Both the position numbers and the translations under genes were made by a program. Source: Tritrichomonas musculus (lineage: Eukaryota > Parabasalia > Tritrichomonadida > Tritrichomonadidae). Taken from it: a DNA stretch of 64,000 nt. Within the stretch, counting starts at the first letter, position 1; each line of letters starts with the position of its first letter. The DNA is taken from positions 496,001 through 560,000 of the forward strand of contig JAPFFF010000043.1 in NCBI GenBank assembly GCA_039105265.1, read 5' to 3'. Of the stretch, positions 42,136-53,206 are shown piece after piece. The notes below the pieces were generated by a model that searched no databases, had not been told where the DNA came from, and saw nothing but the letters and a program-made list of their open reading frames with translations.

Positions 42136-42411
42136 AGTCATTACTAATGACTTCTTAAATCATCAAATTAAAAAATGAAATGAATAACAAAAGATTAATT
42201 TCAATACTCAAAAATTGATCAACATTTTTATATAACATTTCATTATAAATGTATATTAATTTTATACAATTATATAAAATCAAAATGACAAATTAAATAT
42301 ATAATTTTAACAATATTTATACAAGTGATTATAATAATATGAATTATAATGGTTGAATTCTAAAAAATTATCTTAACATTCAAACTCAATCTTCATTATT
42401 TCTATTTTAAA

Positions 42412-42448
<37 letters not shown>

Positions 42449-44014
42449 TAAATACATGAGAATGAATTGTTTTTTTGAAACAAAATGATCTTCTTTCTAG
42501 AAAAAAAGATATTTTCCTTGAAAAATATTTTTTTGAATTGTAATATTAAATTTTTTGAATCACAGTTATCCACAAAAATAACATGTATAAATAGATTTTT
42601 TCATAATTAATATTTTAATTGAACCATATATTTACTGATTACTCATATTTTTTTGAATAATTTAAGGATATCTAATGATAAATATTTGTATTTTAATCAT
42701 TAATTAATATTTTTTTTATTTTTTTATTAAAAATCATTATAAACAAAGAAAATAACCATACGTTCTTTAAATATCTATATTGGGATTTTCTTTAAATATC
42801 TAAACATAAAACGTCTTATTTTCAAATAACTATGATACTAATCATAATTTATTTTTTAATCAATATAAAACAACCATTTTAATAATTATATTGGGATTTT
42901 CTTTTATATATTTCAATATACACAAATATTATTCTTTCAATTCAATTGATAGTTCATTGAAAAAATAAAATATAATTAGTGCTCAAAAAATGATTTTTAG
43001 AGGATTTATAGAACTTATGATAAATTCATTTCATTTTACTATAAAATTATATAAAAAAATTTTGAAATAAATCATTTTTACCGATCGAACTTTTTCAAAT
43101 AATTATATTTCAAATAAATATTTGAGAATATTAGAACAGAAATCTATTTTTTGATTAATAAAAATTATATACTTCTTTATTATGAATCAAATAATGATTT
43201 TACTTACTTTGTAAAAACACAATAAAATATTTTTAATATTTTTTTTAAATTTTTTTTGACAGGATAATATAATTACCTTTATAAATTCATAATTAATTTC
43301 TAAGTATATTTATATCATAAAATAAGTTTTTGTTAATTAAATTTTCAAGTTATAAATAAGACTTATTTATTCTTCTCAAATTGAAAGGACATTCAATTAA
43401 CAATCTCTCAAATTGAAAAGCTATTCAATAAAGATTCTCTCAAATTGAAATGGTATTCATTCATGATCTTATCAAAAATAAAAGAGAATTCATTTTTCAA
43501 TATATCAAATTTGAATACATCTACTTTTTGAATTGAAGAAATTGAGTTAAAAATGATGATTTGAATGAAAACTAAAAACTGTATAGAAGTTTTCGTTTGC
43601 TCAAGAGGAAAAGTTTTAATATGCATCATTTAAATCTTATATTATCATTTTCAAAAATATTTATCGAGTAGAATTTTGGTTGACATGCCTCTGCAAAATC
43701 CAATAAGAGTGCAATTACTATTTTGGAGAAATGATAAAAATGATTTAATGCAAAATATATTTTATAAAAAACCCCTAAAAATAGTTTAATTAAAAATTAT
43801 TAGAATAGTTTTGATAAGATAGTAACAAATATAACGGATGCCAAATACAATAAATGTATGCAACACATAACATCACATATGTAGATAATAATCGGTTATA
43901 TTACACACGTTCATTTTTCTAGAGGTAATCCAAAAACTGCAGGTAAACGCACAACACATTTATGAATGATCAATCTGATTATGGTAATGAACATTCTTTG
44001 TTAAAAGTGATGTA
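42136..44014. repeat. Gene-free stretch with homopolymer and 32-bp tandem repeat
   Basis: There is no gene. A run of 34 T lies at 42414-42447. A 32-bp unit starting CTCAAATTGAAA repeats three times at 43375, 43407 and 43439. The frame at 43408-43629 on the minus strand is a by-product of that repeat. Confidence 0.55.
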
Positions 44015-44337
44015 TTGGAACTTATTAAATATCTGAATTCAATAGAAGAAATAACAAATGATCCTCTAATCCTGCTACCAAGAGAAATGGAGAGTTTGCA
44101 ATGGAATAGCTTTCAATCATTCTTTAATTTAGCAGATAGAGTAATTAGATTAATTAAAAGAAGTATAAAGCTTTTGACACGAAGAGCAGACGTCATCAAA
44201 TTTTTTGTTACTATGAAATATTATGTTTTGATGTTATCATTCAAACTAAATCGATAAAAAAAGCTTTATCGATTTTATTTGAGCTATAAATTTGGAATAT
44301 TCATTCCTACATCAAAGCATTTAAATTATTTTTAGGA

Positions 44338-44497
44338 TCATGTTCCAAAGAAGATCAGATAGGAAGGTATCCTGTTTTATCATACAACCAAATTCAGGAG
44401 CTTACAGAAGAAATATCATCAAAAGTACAAAATTATCATCCAATGAGTAAGTCAGATATATGCCAGTATATAGAAACACTGTTTTCAAAAACTGTAT

Positions 44498-44537
<40 letters not shown>

Positions 44538-45475
44538 AGTTTCGCGAATAATAAAAAAAGAAAATATATTAGTTTATTGCGATGCATATCCACTAGATGA
44601 TGAAAGGACAGAGGTTCCTATAGAGGAAATCAGTCAATACTTTCTTCAACAGCTGTTGAAGACTTTGATCCAGATTTAATACTGAATGTAGATGAAATTG
44701 GTTTCTCAAGAAGAACTAACGGAAAGAAAAAAATGCGTTGCTTGTAAATCAGATTTAAATGAGAGAAAAAATAGTAAAGTTTTTTATGAAAAAGAAACAG
44801 ACTTGACGAAAATATTTTCTTTGATTGCTGGTATATCTTTATCAGGTGATTATACCAAACCTATAATGATTGTTCCAATTCAGTCATTTCCGATAACTTT
44901 TTTAACTAATGATGTTTGGATAGGCAAAGATTGTGTTTTTGCATATAGAGAATCTGGTTTTAATAATAGCAGAATTTTTGAAATGCGGTTTGAGAAAATA
45001 TTAATACATCACCTTAAAACAGTAAGATAAAAACTTGGTTCACAACGAATAAACAAGAAAGCCTTTTTGATATGTGACGGTTTACTATGCCATAATAATG
45101 ACATTGTTAAATCATTGGCTGCAAAAGAAAACATTTATATTTAATTTTTTGCCATCCCACAGCAGTCATTTACTTCAAGCGCTGGATAAATACCTTTTTG
45201 CAAATGTTAAACGGTTTTATTATTCCAACAAAATTTTTGATGAAAATATGGATAGAATTGGAAAAAATATCCCAAAAATATTAAAGACTTTTTATTCAGC
45301 ATGTACTCCATTCACAAATAGATCCAGCTTTAAAGCAATTGGGATGAGGTCAATTTGGAATGAAAATGGTGAATTTATTAGAATTGAAATTGATTTTCAG
45401 TTATTTTATTTAATTATACACGATGACAAAGAGGACAAATACCTAATTCTTTTTCAACCATTTCTGCATTATTGA
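44338..45475 (+). pseudogene. Second pogo/Tigger-like DDE transposase relic
   Basis: Blocks in changing frames read: GRYPVLSYNQIQELTEEI (N-terminal helix-turn-helix region, about 44365), a 38-A run (44499-44536), ILNVDEIGFSRR (first Asp, about 44685), FLICDGLLCHNN (second Asp, about 45068) and FNFLPSHSSHLLQALDKY (about 45145, the P-x-H-S-S-H-L-L-Q signature). Order and spacing match the pogo DDE_1 family. Several frame changes and stops are present. No TIRs were found around it, unlike the copy at 10285. It is not the same subfamily as that copy, judging by the motifs. Confidence 0.75.
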
Positions 45476-46661
45476 TTAAATAACTATCTTCATTTTCTAA
45501 AGTATTTCTCCTTTTTTTTCCTTGTCATTCTCCATAATCTTTTCCTGATGTTTTTCAATAATTGATGATCAATCAATTTCAATTCTACTTAAGCATTTTC
45601 ATTTGTCTCTATCGTACAATCATGAAATCAACTTTTGTCTCGAAATTTGTCATATACTCAAAAAGCGGGAGTTAAAAATATGAAAAAAATTTGCATAAAA
45701 GTATTAAAAAGTAATATATATTACATTGATTTTGTAATTATTAAATAAAAGCAAGTGTATTTATCAATATTACGATTTTTAATTAAAAATTGAATGTAAA
45801 AATGGCCTAAGACATATTCACTTTTGTCTAGACAAGTTTAGACAAGACTTGTCTATGTAAACCATTCAAAATTGAATGATAAACTTTTGTCATGACAAGA
45901 GACAAAAGTTTCCATTTCAAAAAGTTTCATTAAAATTCAATTATATTTATATAAAAATTTCAAAGAATTTTATGATTTTCAAAGAGAACGATAAAAAAGC
46001 TTTATTCATATGAATAAAATAATACAAAATATCACAAAAAATTTTAAGATTTAAAATCAGAAAATTCATAAATACTTGTTTTAGACGAGTTTGTCTATGA
46101 AATTGGAAATCTGTCTATTTTGCTAAAGCTTATTCTACTTCATCTTTTATATACAAAAAATGATATATATGATTAATAAGCTACAAAAATGTATTTTTAA
46201 GTAGAATAAATATGTTAACATTTTATATAAAAAAATGTTAACCAAAATTTTTATTAAAAATTTATAAAAAATGACGAAAGGTAGGAGGAGGAAGTGAGTT
46301 TAATTCATTTTTTTTTTTTATATTTATATCTCAGGATTACTGAGAAGGTTTACCTATACACTATAACCGAAATATTATAAATACAATATAGCATCATTTT
46401 AATATTTGTAATTTTGGATTCCTCAAACTTTCAGAGTGAGATACCGTATATTATTATTTTCTATGAGTTTTTCAAATATTGAAAAGTTTACAATAAATCT
46501 GCCCTTATAGTGCCAATATCCAAATAAAATAAAATAATTAATCTAAATTATTTTGAAATATATATTTTATTGAAAAAATTTAAAATAAAAATAAAATTAA
46601 TTTATGCATATTTTTTTTTCTTAATAAGATATCAATATAAAGCTGTTCTTATATATTTTAA
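45476..46661. repeat. Gene-free stretch with CTTTTGTC/GACAAAAG cluster
   Basis: The word CTTTTGTC or its complement appears repeatedly between about 45630 and 45912. This includes a perfect 11-bp inverted repeat, AAACTTTTGTC (45881-45891) against GACAAAAGTTT (45901-45911), and a TCTAGACAAG..TAGACAAG run near 45828. It may be a degraded transposon end with subterminal motifs. No gene is seen. Confidence 0.45.
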
Positions 46662-48960
46662 ATGAAATTATACACCAATATATCAGAGCTATCTTTTTTT
46701 CAAGGACACAAGATAGATATAGACATTAATCAAAATTATGAAGAGATTGAAAGCAAAATTCGAGAATTGATAAATAATTTGATGCTTCTTAATTTGCCCA
46801 ACATTTTTGGAATACACATTTTCCTCTCAGGCGGAATTCCTCTATTTTCCAAATTTGGTTCTCATGCTCAAAATATCAATGATTTCAATCAAAGAATATA
46901 TCCTATTAGAAACAAGATATATGCTATAATTACGAAAAAACTTGGATCAGAAATAAATAAAGAAATATTAGAACCATGCTCACTTGCTCACCAAAATTTA
47001 CTATCTCCAATTCGCAAATCCACAACTGCTGGATTAACTCAAATTGCATCCTTTTTAGGCTATTTATATCATCAAGGAATTTATAGCGAAAAATTATTAT
47101 TAATATTAGAAAAAACAACAAGATTCGGCTCTCTCCTTGTAAATTTTCTACTGCTAATGAAGCGACTCCCACTTACAGGACTTAATATAATTTCTATTAC
47201 AAATCAATATTACCTTTTCGTTTTGAATATGAAAAGGTTTTTGAATACACATTTAAAATATTAACTTTTATTCATTTAATTCAAGAAATTGATTGCTTAT
47301 TTTTTTTGATGAATACGACATAGATACGAACAAATATGATGATGAAGAAGATGGAAACGAAGAAAAGCGTAGAATTATCCAATATTTGAGAAGATCAAAA
47401 CAGCAAAAAAAAGTGTTAATATGGAACAATGATATAAAGTATACAAATTTTACTGGATTCAATATTGATAAACCAAATGATGACGTTTTAATAGGAGAAA
47501 ATAATGTTCATGATTGCATAAATACATTTAAAGATATTAATCCTCTTTCATTGAAAAAGAGCCATTATTCAAGTTTTGTGAAAGGAAGAAGGACAAATGA
47601 AGCATTTTTATTTATTGGAAAGGTCGCTAACAAAGATAATTATGCTCGTTACATTGACCCGTATGAGGGAGAAGTGAAAGAAGCTTCAATTGAAGAACTC
47701 TCTAAAATCTATCAAAATGCTGAAACTCAAAATATTTTCTCGATAGTTGATAAAGAATTGATCCATCAAGTCATCGTTTTTTGTCTCGATGAGTCAAGCG
47801 AAATGAATCAGAAAGTAAACAGCAAAACGAGATTCGAAATTGCTTCACAGTTTCTCCAATCATTCATCAATAGAATAGATAAAAGATCAGATACATTATA
47901 CGGAATGATTACTTTTAAAAAAGATATTGAAGTTATCCAAGAAATTGATCGAGAAAAGGAGAATATTTTTAGGCACTTGACATGCCATTCAAAAATAGAA
48001 GGCGAAAGAGACATTTTTGCTGCTTTGATAAAAGCATTTGATATGATATATGCTGCTAAGTTTAATGAAGACAAAAATGATGACGATGCAGAAGAGATTC
48101 AATTTGAGAATGCAAAATATAGAATTGTATTAATAAGTAGCGAGCCATTTGATCACTCTAAATTCTCTGAGAACTTGCTTTCAGAAAATTTAGATGATAT
48201 TGTGATAGATTCTGTTAACATCGGCGATTCACCAGCTGATAAAGGTCTACTGTTTTCGCTTACTGATATAACGAATGGTCTTTATTTCCAGTCAAGTTCA
48301 GATCTCTATTGCCAAAAAATAATTGAAAAGGAGGTTTTTATTGACATTGAAATGCGGAATAATTCAAAAGATCCTTATACTAGTAAATCGATTGTTGATG
48401 CTAAGAGCTACCTCCAATTAGCTTAGCCGAAATATATGATAAAACTTTTTGAAAAAGAAAGACAAATTGAAACATTTCAATGTTGGAGAATTTTGGATGA
48501 ATTGAATGAAATTGAATCTAATCCTAACGAAAATTGCGTGAAGATATCTTCATGAAGATATCCTGGAAAATGGAGAATTTTCATTAAAAATCCGATTTCT
48601 TCTAAGTGGCTGAACTGCTTCATGTCAGTTACAAAATTCAACCCAATTGACCCTCCAAAATTCGTCTTTTTAACAGTACCTTTTCACCCGAATATATAAG
48701 ATGAAGGAATTTTAAGATTTGGTTTGATTGATGAAGAATACAGATACAATTTGAAAATTTATTCAATCCTCGATTCGATTATAAACTTGCTAGAAAATCC
48801 TGATGAGAAATACTACAATAATTTTGAAGCATTACAATTATTCAAAAATGATAAATCAGGATTCGAAAACATTCAAAGGGAAAGAGAAATTGGAATCGAT
48901 GGTTATAAGGATTTTTTGAAAAATGCTAAAGTTTTTGATGAAATTCCTGATTATTTATAA
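46662..48960 (+). pseudogene. vWA-domain / E2-ubiquitin-conjugating-like protein, broken
   Basis: The start ATG is at 46662. The first 200 codons are a helical region of unknown family. After a frame change near 47265 one frame continues to 48960 with in-frame TAG (48424), TGA (about 48553) and TAA (about 48700). A von Willebrand A domain is clear at about 47778-48300 (VIVFCLDESSEMNQ, a D-x-S-x-like MIDAS; then ASQFLQSFINRI and YRIVLISS). A ubiquitin-conjugating-like fold follows (WRIFIKNPISSKW, PPKFVFLTVPFHPNI, SILDSIINLLENPDE). The E2 catalytic Cys position (after HPNI ... G) reads ILRFGL, with no cysteine. Proteins combining a vWA with an E2-like domain exist in protists; this copy is dead or badly damaged. 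Confidence 0.68.
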
Positions 48961-49015
48961 TTTTTTTTTATATTTGCTTATGGAAAAATTCTGATGTTAA
49001 AGATATTAAACGGGA

Positions 49016-49090
49016 ACTTTCGTAGTTCAGTTGGATAGAGCATCGGACTTTTAATCAGAGTGTCGCGAGACTCGAGTCCTGTAGGAAGTT
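49016..49090 (+). tRNA. tRNA-Lys(TTT)-like gene, poorly paired T arm
   Basis: The D arm (TAGTTCAGTTGGATAGAGC) and anticodon loop CTTTTAA with TTT at 49050-49052 are tRNA-Lys-like, and a T-run terminator follows at 49089. The acceptor stem pairs at six of seven positions. However, the anticodon stem has a G-A mismatch and the T stem is largely unpaired, with CTCGAGT in place of TTCGA. It is therefore either a decayed tRNA pseudogene or a diverged copy. The usual A-box is present and the B-box is altered. Confidence 0.5.
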
Positions 49091-49352
49091 TTTTTGTATT
49101 ATGCCTTTTTACTGACAATTTACTTTTTTGATTGGTAATGTACGATGTAATGATCTGATTTAATTATGTGAATATTTAAAATAATGAAAAATTATTTAAT
49201 TTGTTCATTTTAATGAATTATAATTGATTCTAATATCCTTCAAAATAAATATACAATCTTCATCATGACCAGAAAAAGCGAATACTGTTTTAAATACAAT
49301 TTAATGAGAAGCAAAAAAACAAATGTTTTAAACCTGAGGATAATGAAAAAAA

Positions 49353-49424
49353 TGTCCCACTGCGGAATCGAACCGCAGTCTGATCCGTGTCAAGGATCTA
49401 TTCTAACCATTATACTAGTGGGAC
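49353..49424 (-). tRNA. tRNA-Val(GAC)
   Basis: Minus strand. The acceptor is GTCCCAC/GTGGGAC, perfectly paired, with discriminator A. The A box is TAGTATAATGGTTAG. The anticodon stem GATCC/GGATC is perfect around the loop TTGACAC, so the anticodon is GAC (plus-strand 49389-49391). The T arm is TGCGGTTCGATTCCGCA, perfect with a canonical B box. A short T-run follows on the minus strand, a Pol III terminator. No intron. All stems are sound, so it is probably functional. Confidence 0.92.
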
Positions 49425-49744
49425 TTCATCAAATTAAAAGGAGGTTTAATATATAAATGATATCTAAATATGAACTACATAAATAAGAATTTAGCATTAT
49501 AATATTTTACAAAATAGCTCAAAAAATTTCATTTGAAAATATTACTGTATTTCAATTTAGTTTTTTTTTCTATATATATAGAAAATTCAATTCAGATTGA
49601 TATCAATAATCAAATAAACTCAATTGAATTTTCTATTAATTATTCTATATTATTTCAAATTTGAAAGAAGATATTATTTTTCTTTCATTTGTAAATTTCT
49701 AACTAAAATGATACTTCATATATCATTTTTTAATTAAACTTATT

Positions 49745-51145
49745 ATGGAACCAACTCAACCTAATACTGACAATCAAAGGCAATTACCACCACTTCCAAA
49801 AGTGAATAATCAAACATCTCATCCAAATCTTCCTTTATACAACTATCAAAAACCACAAATAAGAGCCTCTTCATCAGCACAATCTTTTCAATCAGGATCA
49901 AATTTATCACTTCAATCTTCTGCATCAAGACTTTCTTTAGGAGGCTTATCATCAAACCAATCATTACAATCAATGGGATCATCTGAATCCTTCATATCTC
50001 AACAACCTTCTGAACCATTATTACCGACTCAAACATTCCCTGTTATTTATAACCATGCCAGATATATGGTCGATCCTGCATTACTTTTTAATTCATCACT
50101 CAGATTTAGAGAATTACTCCAGCCATTTATGCAAGATAATCAAATAAGTCCAGATTTAGAATTAGAAGTTGCTGGATATGACTTTTCAAACCGAAATATG
50201 AACAATTTTCTTAAATTGTGTCAGAACTTACCAACAGACGTTCAAAATTCAGAAATGAAAGAAATTTGTGAAATTGCAAAAATGTTTAAAGCTGAAAAAA
50301 TTTATGATACTGGTCTTTCATTTGTTCAAAGCAATTTGGATCCTAATTTCAATGTTCCAGATGATAAATATGATGGATCTAATGGAAAATCTTATATGTT
50401 TATTGAATGTGAAAATCATGTTATTCATCATGCTGATTTAGAAGATTTAGAATTTGATGATTTCGAAGATGAAGATGAAAATGAAAACGAAAACAAAAAT
50501 GATGAAAATAAAGATAATAATAAAACAAATGAATCAGTTAAAGATGAAAAGAAAACAGAAGAAACGCCAAAGAAAGTTAAATCAGTTATATATCTTGTTC
50601 GTGCTGAGAATCATTCTGTAAAATGCCCAGTTTTTCGTTTTTGTTTGGATGGAAAAATTTTATATACAGCTAAACAAAAAGATAATAACATATTTATTGG
50701 CCAAGGAAACAATGTGCATATCAATAGTGACACATCTAATCATGTTGGCCATATTTTCCAAGATTCTAATAGTGTAAACTTCATTCGTCTTAATGATCAA
50801 CAATATAAATTGAAATACGTTGCTTCTGGTAAACCAGATCATACATCACTTAGCGTTACTTTCCCTTACAAAGAAAGACAAATCACATGGACTCCAAAAA
50901 CACCAAAATATAACGCAATTAAGAACAAATATTATTTGAATTTCCATGGCGAATATCACCATCGTCCTATTAGATCAAGGAAAAACATTGTTTTACAGAA
51001 TCCTAATGGACATACTACATTTATTGTTAGAAAAATGGCAGATAATGTTTATGAGCTTGAAGCTCTTCCACTTATCAACCCGTTGGTCATCTTTACAATT
51101 GGATTATCTGACATTGTTGGCCCATTCTTTGATCCACTCGCATAA
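49745..51145 (+). CDS. BTB-like / Tubby C-terminal-like domain protein
   Basis: The protein has 466 residues. Residues 1-90 are a Ser/Gln/Pro-rich disordered region. Residues 95-205 are helical and resemble the divergent BTB/POZ-like domains common in trichomonads (VIYNHARYMVDPALLFNSS, then CEIAKMFKAEKIYDTG). Residues 230-285 are very acidic and Asn/Lys-rich. Residues 288-466 look like a Tubby-type beta barrel: NKYYLNFHGEYHH and RSRKNIVLQNPNG match the family's N-x-Y-x-L-N-F-x-G ... K-N-F-Q-L signature, and YELEALPLINPLVIFTIGLS matches its C-terminal helix. Tubby domains bind phosphoinositides; an adaptor role at membranes is an inference. The frame is intact. TCATTTTTTAA about 20 bp upstream could be a trichomonad initiator. 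Confidence 0.72.
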   Translation: MEPTQPNTDNQRQLPPLPKVNNQTSHPNLPLYNYQKPQIRASSSAQSFQSGSNLSLQSSASRLSLGGLSSNQSLQSMGSSESFISQQPSEPLLPTQTFPVIYNHARYMVDPALLFNSSLRFRELLQPFMQDNQISPDLELEVAGYDFSNRNMNNFLKLCQNLPTDVQNSEMKEICEIAKMFKAEKIYDTGLSFVQSNLDPNFNVPDDKYDGSNGKSYMFIECENHVIHHADLEDLEFDDFEDEDENENENKNDENKDNNKTNESVKDEKKTEETPKKVKSVIYLVRAENHSVKCPVFRFCLDGKILYTAKQKDNNIFIGQGNNVHINSDTSNHVGHIFQDSNSVNFIRLNDQQYKLKYVASGKPDHTSLSVTFPYKERQITWTPKTPKYNAIKNKYYLNFHGEYHHRPIRSRKNIVLQNPNGHTTFIVRKMADNVYELEALPLINPLVIFTIGLSDIVGPFFDPLA

Positions 51146-51433
51146 ATTTAGATTAATTGTATTGTTGTATATATAAAATTCAATTATATTCTATAAATAT
51201 ACACTTAAAAATTTAGATTTTTTTTTTTTTTTTTTTTGCTAATACTTTTTGGAAAAAATCTTAATCAGTAAAAGTTATTTAAGACGTTGTTCAAAAATTT
51301 AATAAAACTGTCGAATTGAAAAATTAATCTATTATGTATCAATATCCGTTTAATAACCAAAACGAGGAAGCGGTGAAATCAAAATCATTAAAAACATTTA
51401 TAGATAATATATAATAATAAAATCCAAAAAAAC

Positions 51434-52345
51434 TTATGGTTCGAACTCAGAGATGTCTTTTGTTTGCGCTTCAAGTCTAGTGTAATACTCCCTTACTTCA
51501 GCAAAATTTGAGTCTGGATACATAAATTCTCCGCTTATTATCAGTTTAATTACATAATCCAAAGTAAATCTTTGATCAGGATGATTTGCTCTGCATCCAA
51601 GAACCAAGAATTTCACTTTTTCATCTTCGATTCTATTGTAATTTAATGTATCTTTATCAGGCGTATCTTTGTCTTTTGGCTGATCATCTTCAACAGCTAA
51701 ATCCCAAAGAATTGTTCCATAACCGAAAACGTCCAACTTAGTTGAGTTTTTCTTACATCCTTCTTTAAAAAGCTCTATTGCTATATATCCAATTGTACCA
51801 ACACGATTTGGTTCTTCCGATAAAAATTTTGTATTACCAAAATCACATATTTTTGGTTCAATGTTTTCATCAATCAAAACATTATTTAAAGTGAGATCTG
51901 AATGAACAATCTTTAACTTATGAAGGTAATTTACTGCATGAGCAATTCCTAGAGCAATTTTTGTTTTTTGTGTTCCAGTAAAATGAAATTTATTTTTCTT
52001 GATCATCATATATAATGAAGAATTTTTTACATGCTCCATAAAAATACTGTGCTCGTTCCAACCGTAAATCTCAACAATACCTGGATGCAGATTTTTTAAA
52101 TGGCATAAAAAATAAAGTTCTCTGGAATATTTGCTTATTTCTCTTTGCTTGGGATCAAAAAATATCTCTTTGCGAATACAGATACAATTTTCCATTTCTT
52201 TATCAAAAATTGTTTTTTTAATGTTATTATACTGGCAATTTTCTAATGGTAATGAGTAACCAACATAGGGGAAATAACTAAATTTATGATTTTGGACAAT
52301 AGTATCTTCTGCAATTTCATCTGTAGAATATAAGCTTTCATTCAT
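51434..52345 (-). CDS. Divergent TKL-like protein kinase
   Basis: ATG 52345 gives 303 residues; an upstream TTG would add 7. The kinase fold is visible from about residue 50. The beta-3 lysine is in CICIRKEIF (about 59) and an Arg-Glu pair lies in SRELYFL. The catalytic loop is IVHSDLTLNNVLID, with Ser instead of Arg (HSD). The metal-binding motif is CDFG. The APE position reads AIELF and is followed by KLDVFGYGTILWDL. No glycine-rich loop is recognisable in the N-lobe. The missing loop and the HSD change make reduced or unusual activity possible. It may act in signalling by phosphorylating Ser/Thr; the substrate is unknown. The frame is intact. Confidence 0.75.
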   Translation of the reverse strand: MNESLYSTDEIAEDTIVQNHKFSYFPYVGYSLPLENCQYNNIKKTIFDKEMENCICIRKEIFFDPKQREISKYSRELYFLCHLKNLHPGIVEIYGWNEHSIFMEHVKNSSLYMMIKKNKFHFTGTQKTKIALGIAHAVNYLHKLKIVHSDLTLNNVLIDENIEPKICDFGNTKFLSEEPNRVGTIGYIAIELFKEGCKKNSTKLDVFGYGTILWDLAVEDDQPKDKDTPDKDTLNYNRIEDEKVKFLVLGCRANHPDQRFTLDYVIKLIISGEFMYPDSNFAEVREYYTRLEAQTKDISEFEP

Positions 52346-53206
52346 AAAAATTTTTAATTGAGACAAAATTTGGTCTTGAAAGAGGTATTTTCACCAATTT
52401 TAAAAACGTCATATTTTTTTCTATGATCAATATTTTAAAATAAAAATTGGGTTAATTTCATATTATCGAATTCTTAATAATATTGCACTACTTATGAATT
52501 GTTTTAAGCATTTTGGTATAATAATTAAATGGAATAATTTGAAATGAGTATAAGTACTTTTGATGTTTCTTGTATCAAAACAGCTTATAAATATATTCTA
52601 AAAGCATTTTTAAGGACGAACTTATATAAATGTTTTCTATATCTTAGAAACAAAATAAATAACAGTTAATAAATAAGTAAATAAATAATAGCTAATACTT
52701 TTTTTCATTTTGAACTTTGGACAGCTAATAAAGCTTGTTTAAATAACTAATATTTTCTTTTCAAACTTTTAATGAAACCCTAGCATTACCTTGTTTTTTC
52801 CAACCACTACCAGCAAAAAGTCTATATATAACACTTTTGGATCAAGACTAATTCCTGATAAAAATTGGAAATCTTTTTGAATTAATTCTAAACGATATTT
52901 ATATATTTTTTATAATATGCTGATGTTCAAATATTATCCACACTATCATGAAATTGCATTTGAATTTATTCTTTAAAGATAATGATGTATTGATAAAACA
53001 CTCTTTATCGTTTTTATTTACCTTTGAATTTCTTTTTATTTGTGAGAGATCACAAAAGCAGTCATCAAAAAATACAACTTTTCTTAATAATGCGTTTAAA
53101 AAAAAAAAATAAAATTGAGACACATAAAATCTAACCGAAATCATTAGGCTAAATAAACATAGGTTAAGGCAAATTGAAATCTCGAAACAAATTTCAATAT
53201 AAGGAA
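52346..53206. other. Gene-free stretch between two kinase genes
   Basis: This intergenic region separates two divergently transcribed kinase genes, so it should hold both promoters. No motif is identified with confidence. Confidence 0.45.

Noticed and set aside
41776-44000. Right CAGGG-type end of the hAT element
   Set aside because: Looked for CGGTTTATCGATAA or AACCCTG after the right array and found none; TAAAATAT words at 42965 and 43223 lack an adjacent end.
44402-44593. Minus-strand phenylalanine-run frame
   Set aside because: It is created by the 38-A run inside the pogo relic; no real protein features.
47808-48074. 88-codon minus-strand frame
   Set aside because: Antisense shadow of the vWA domain.
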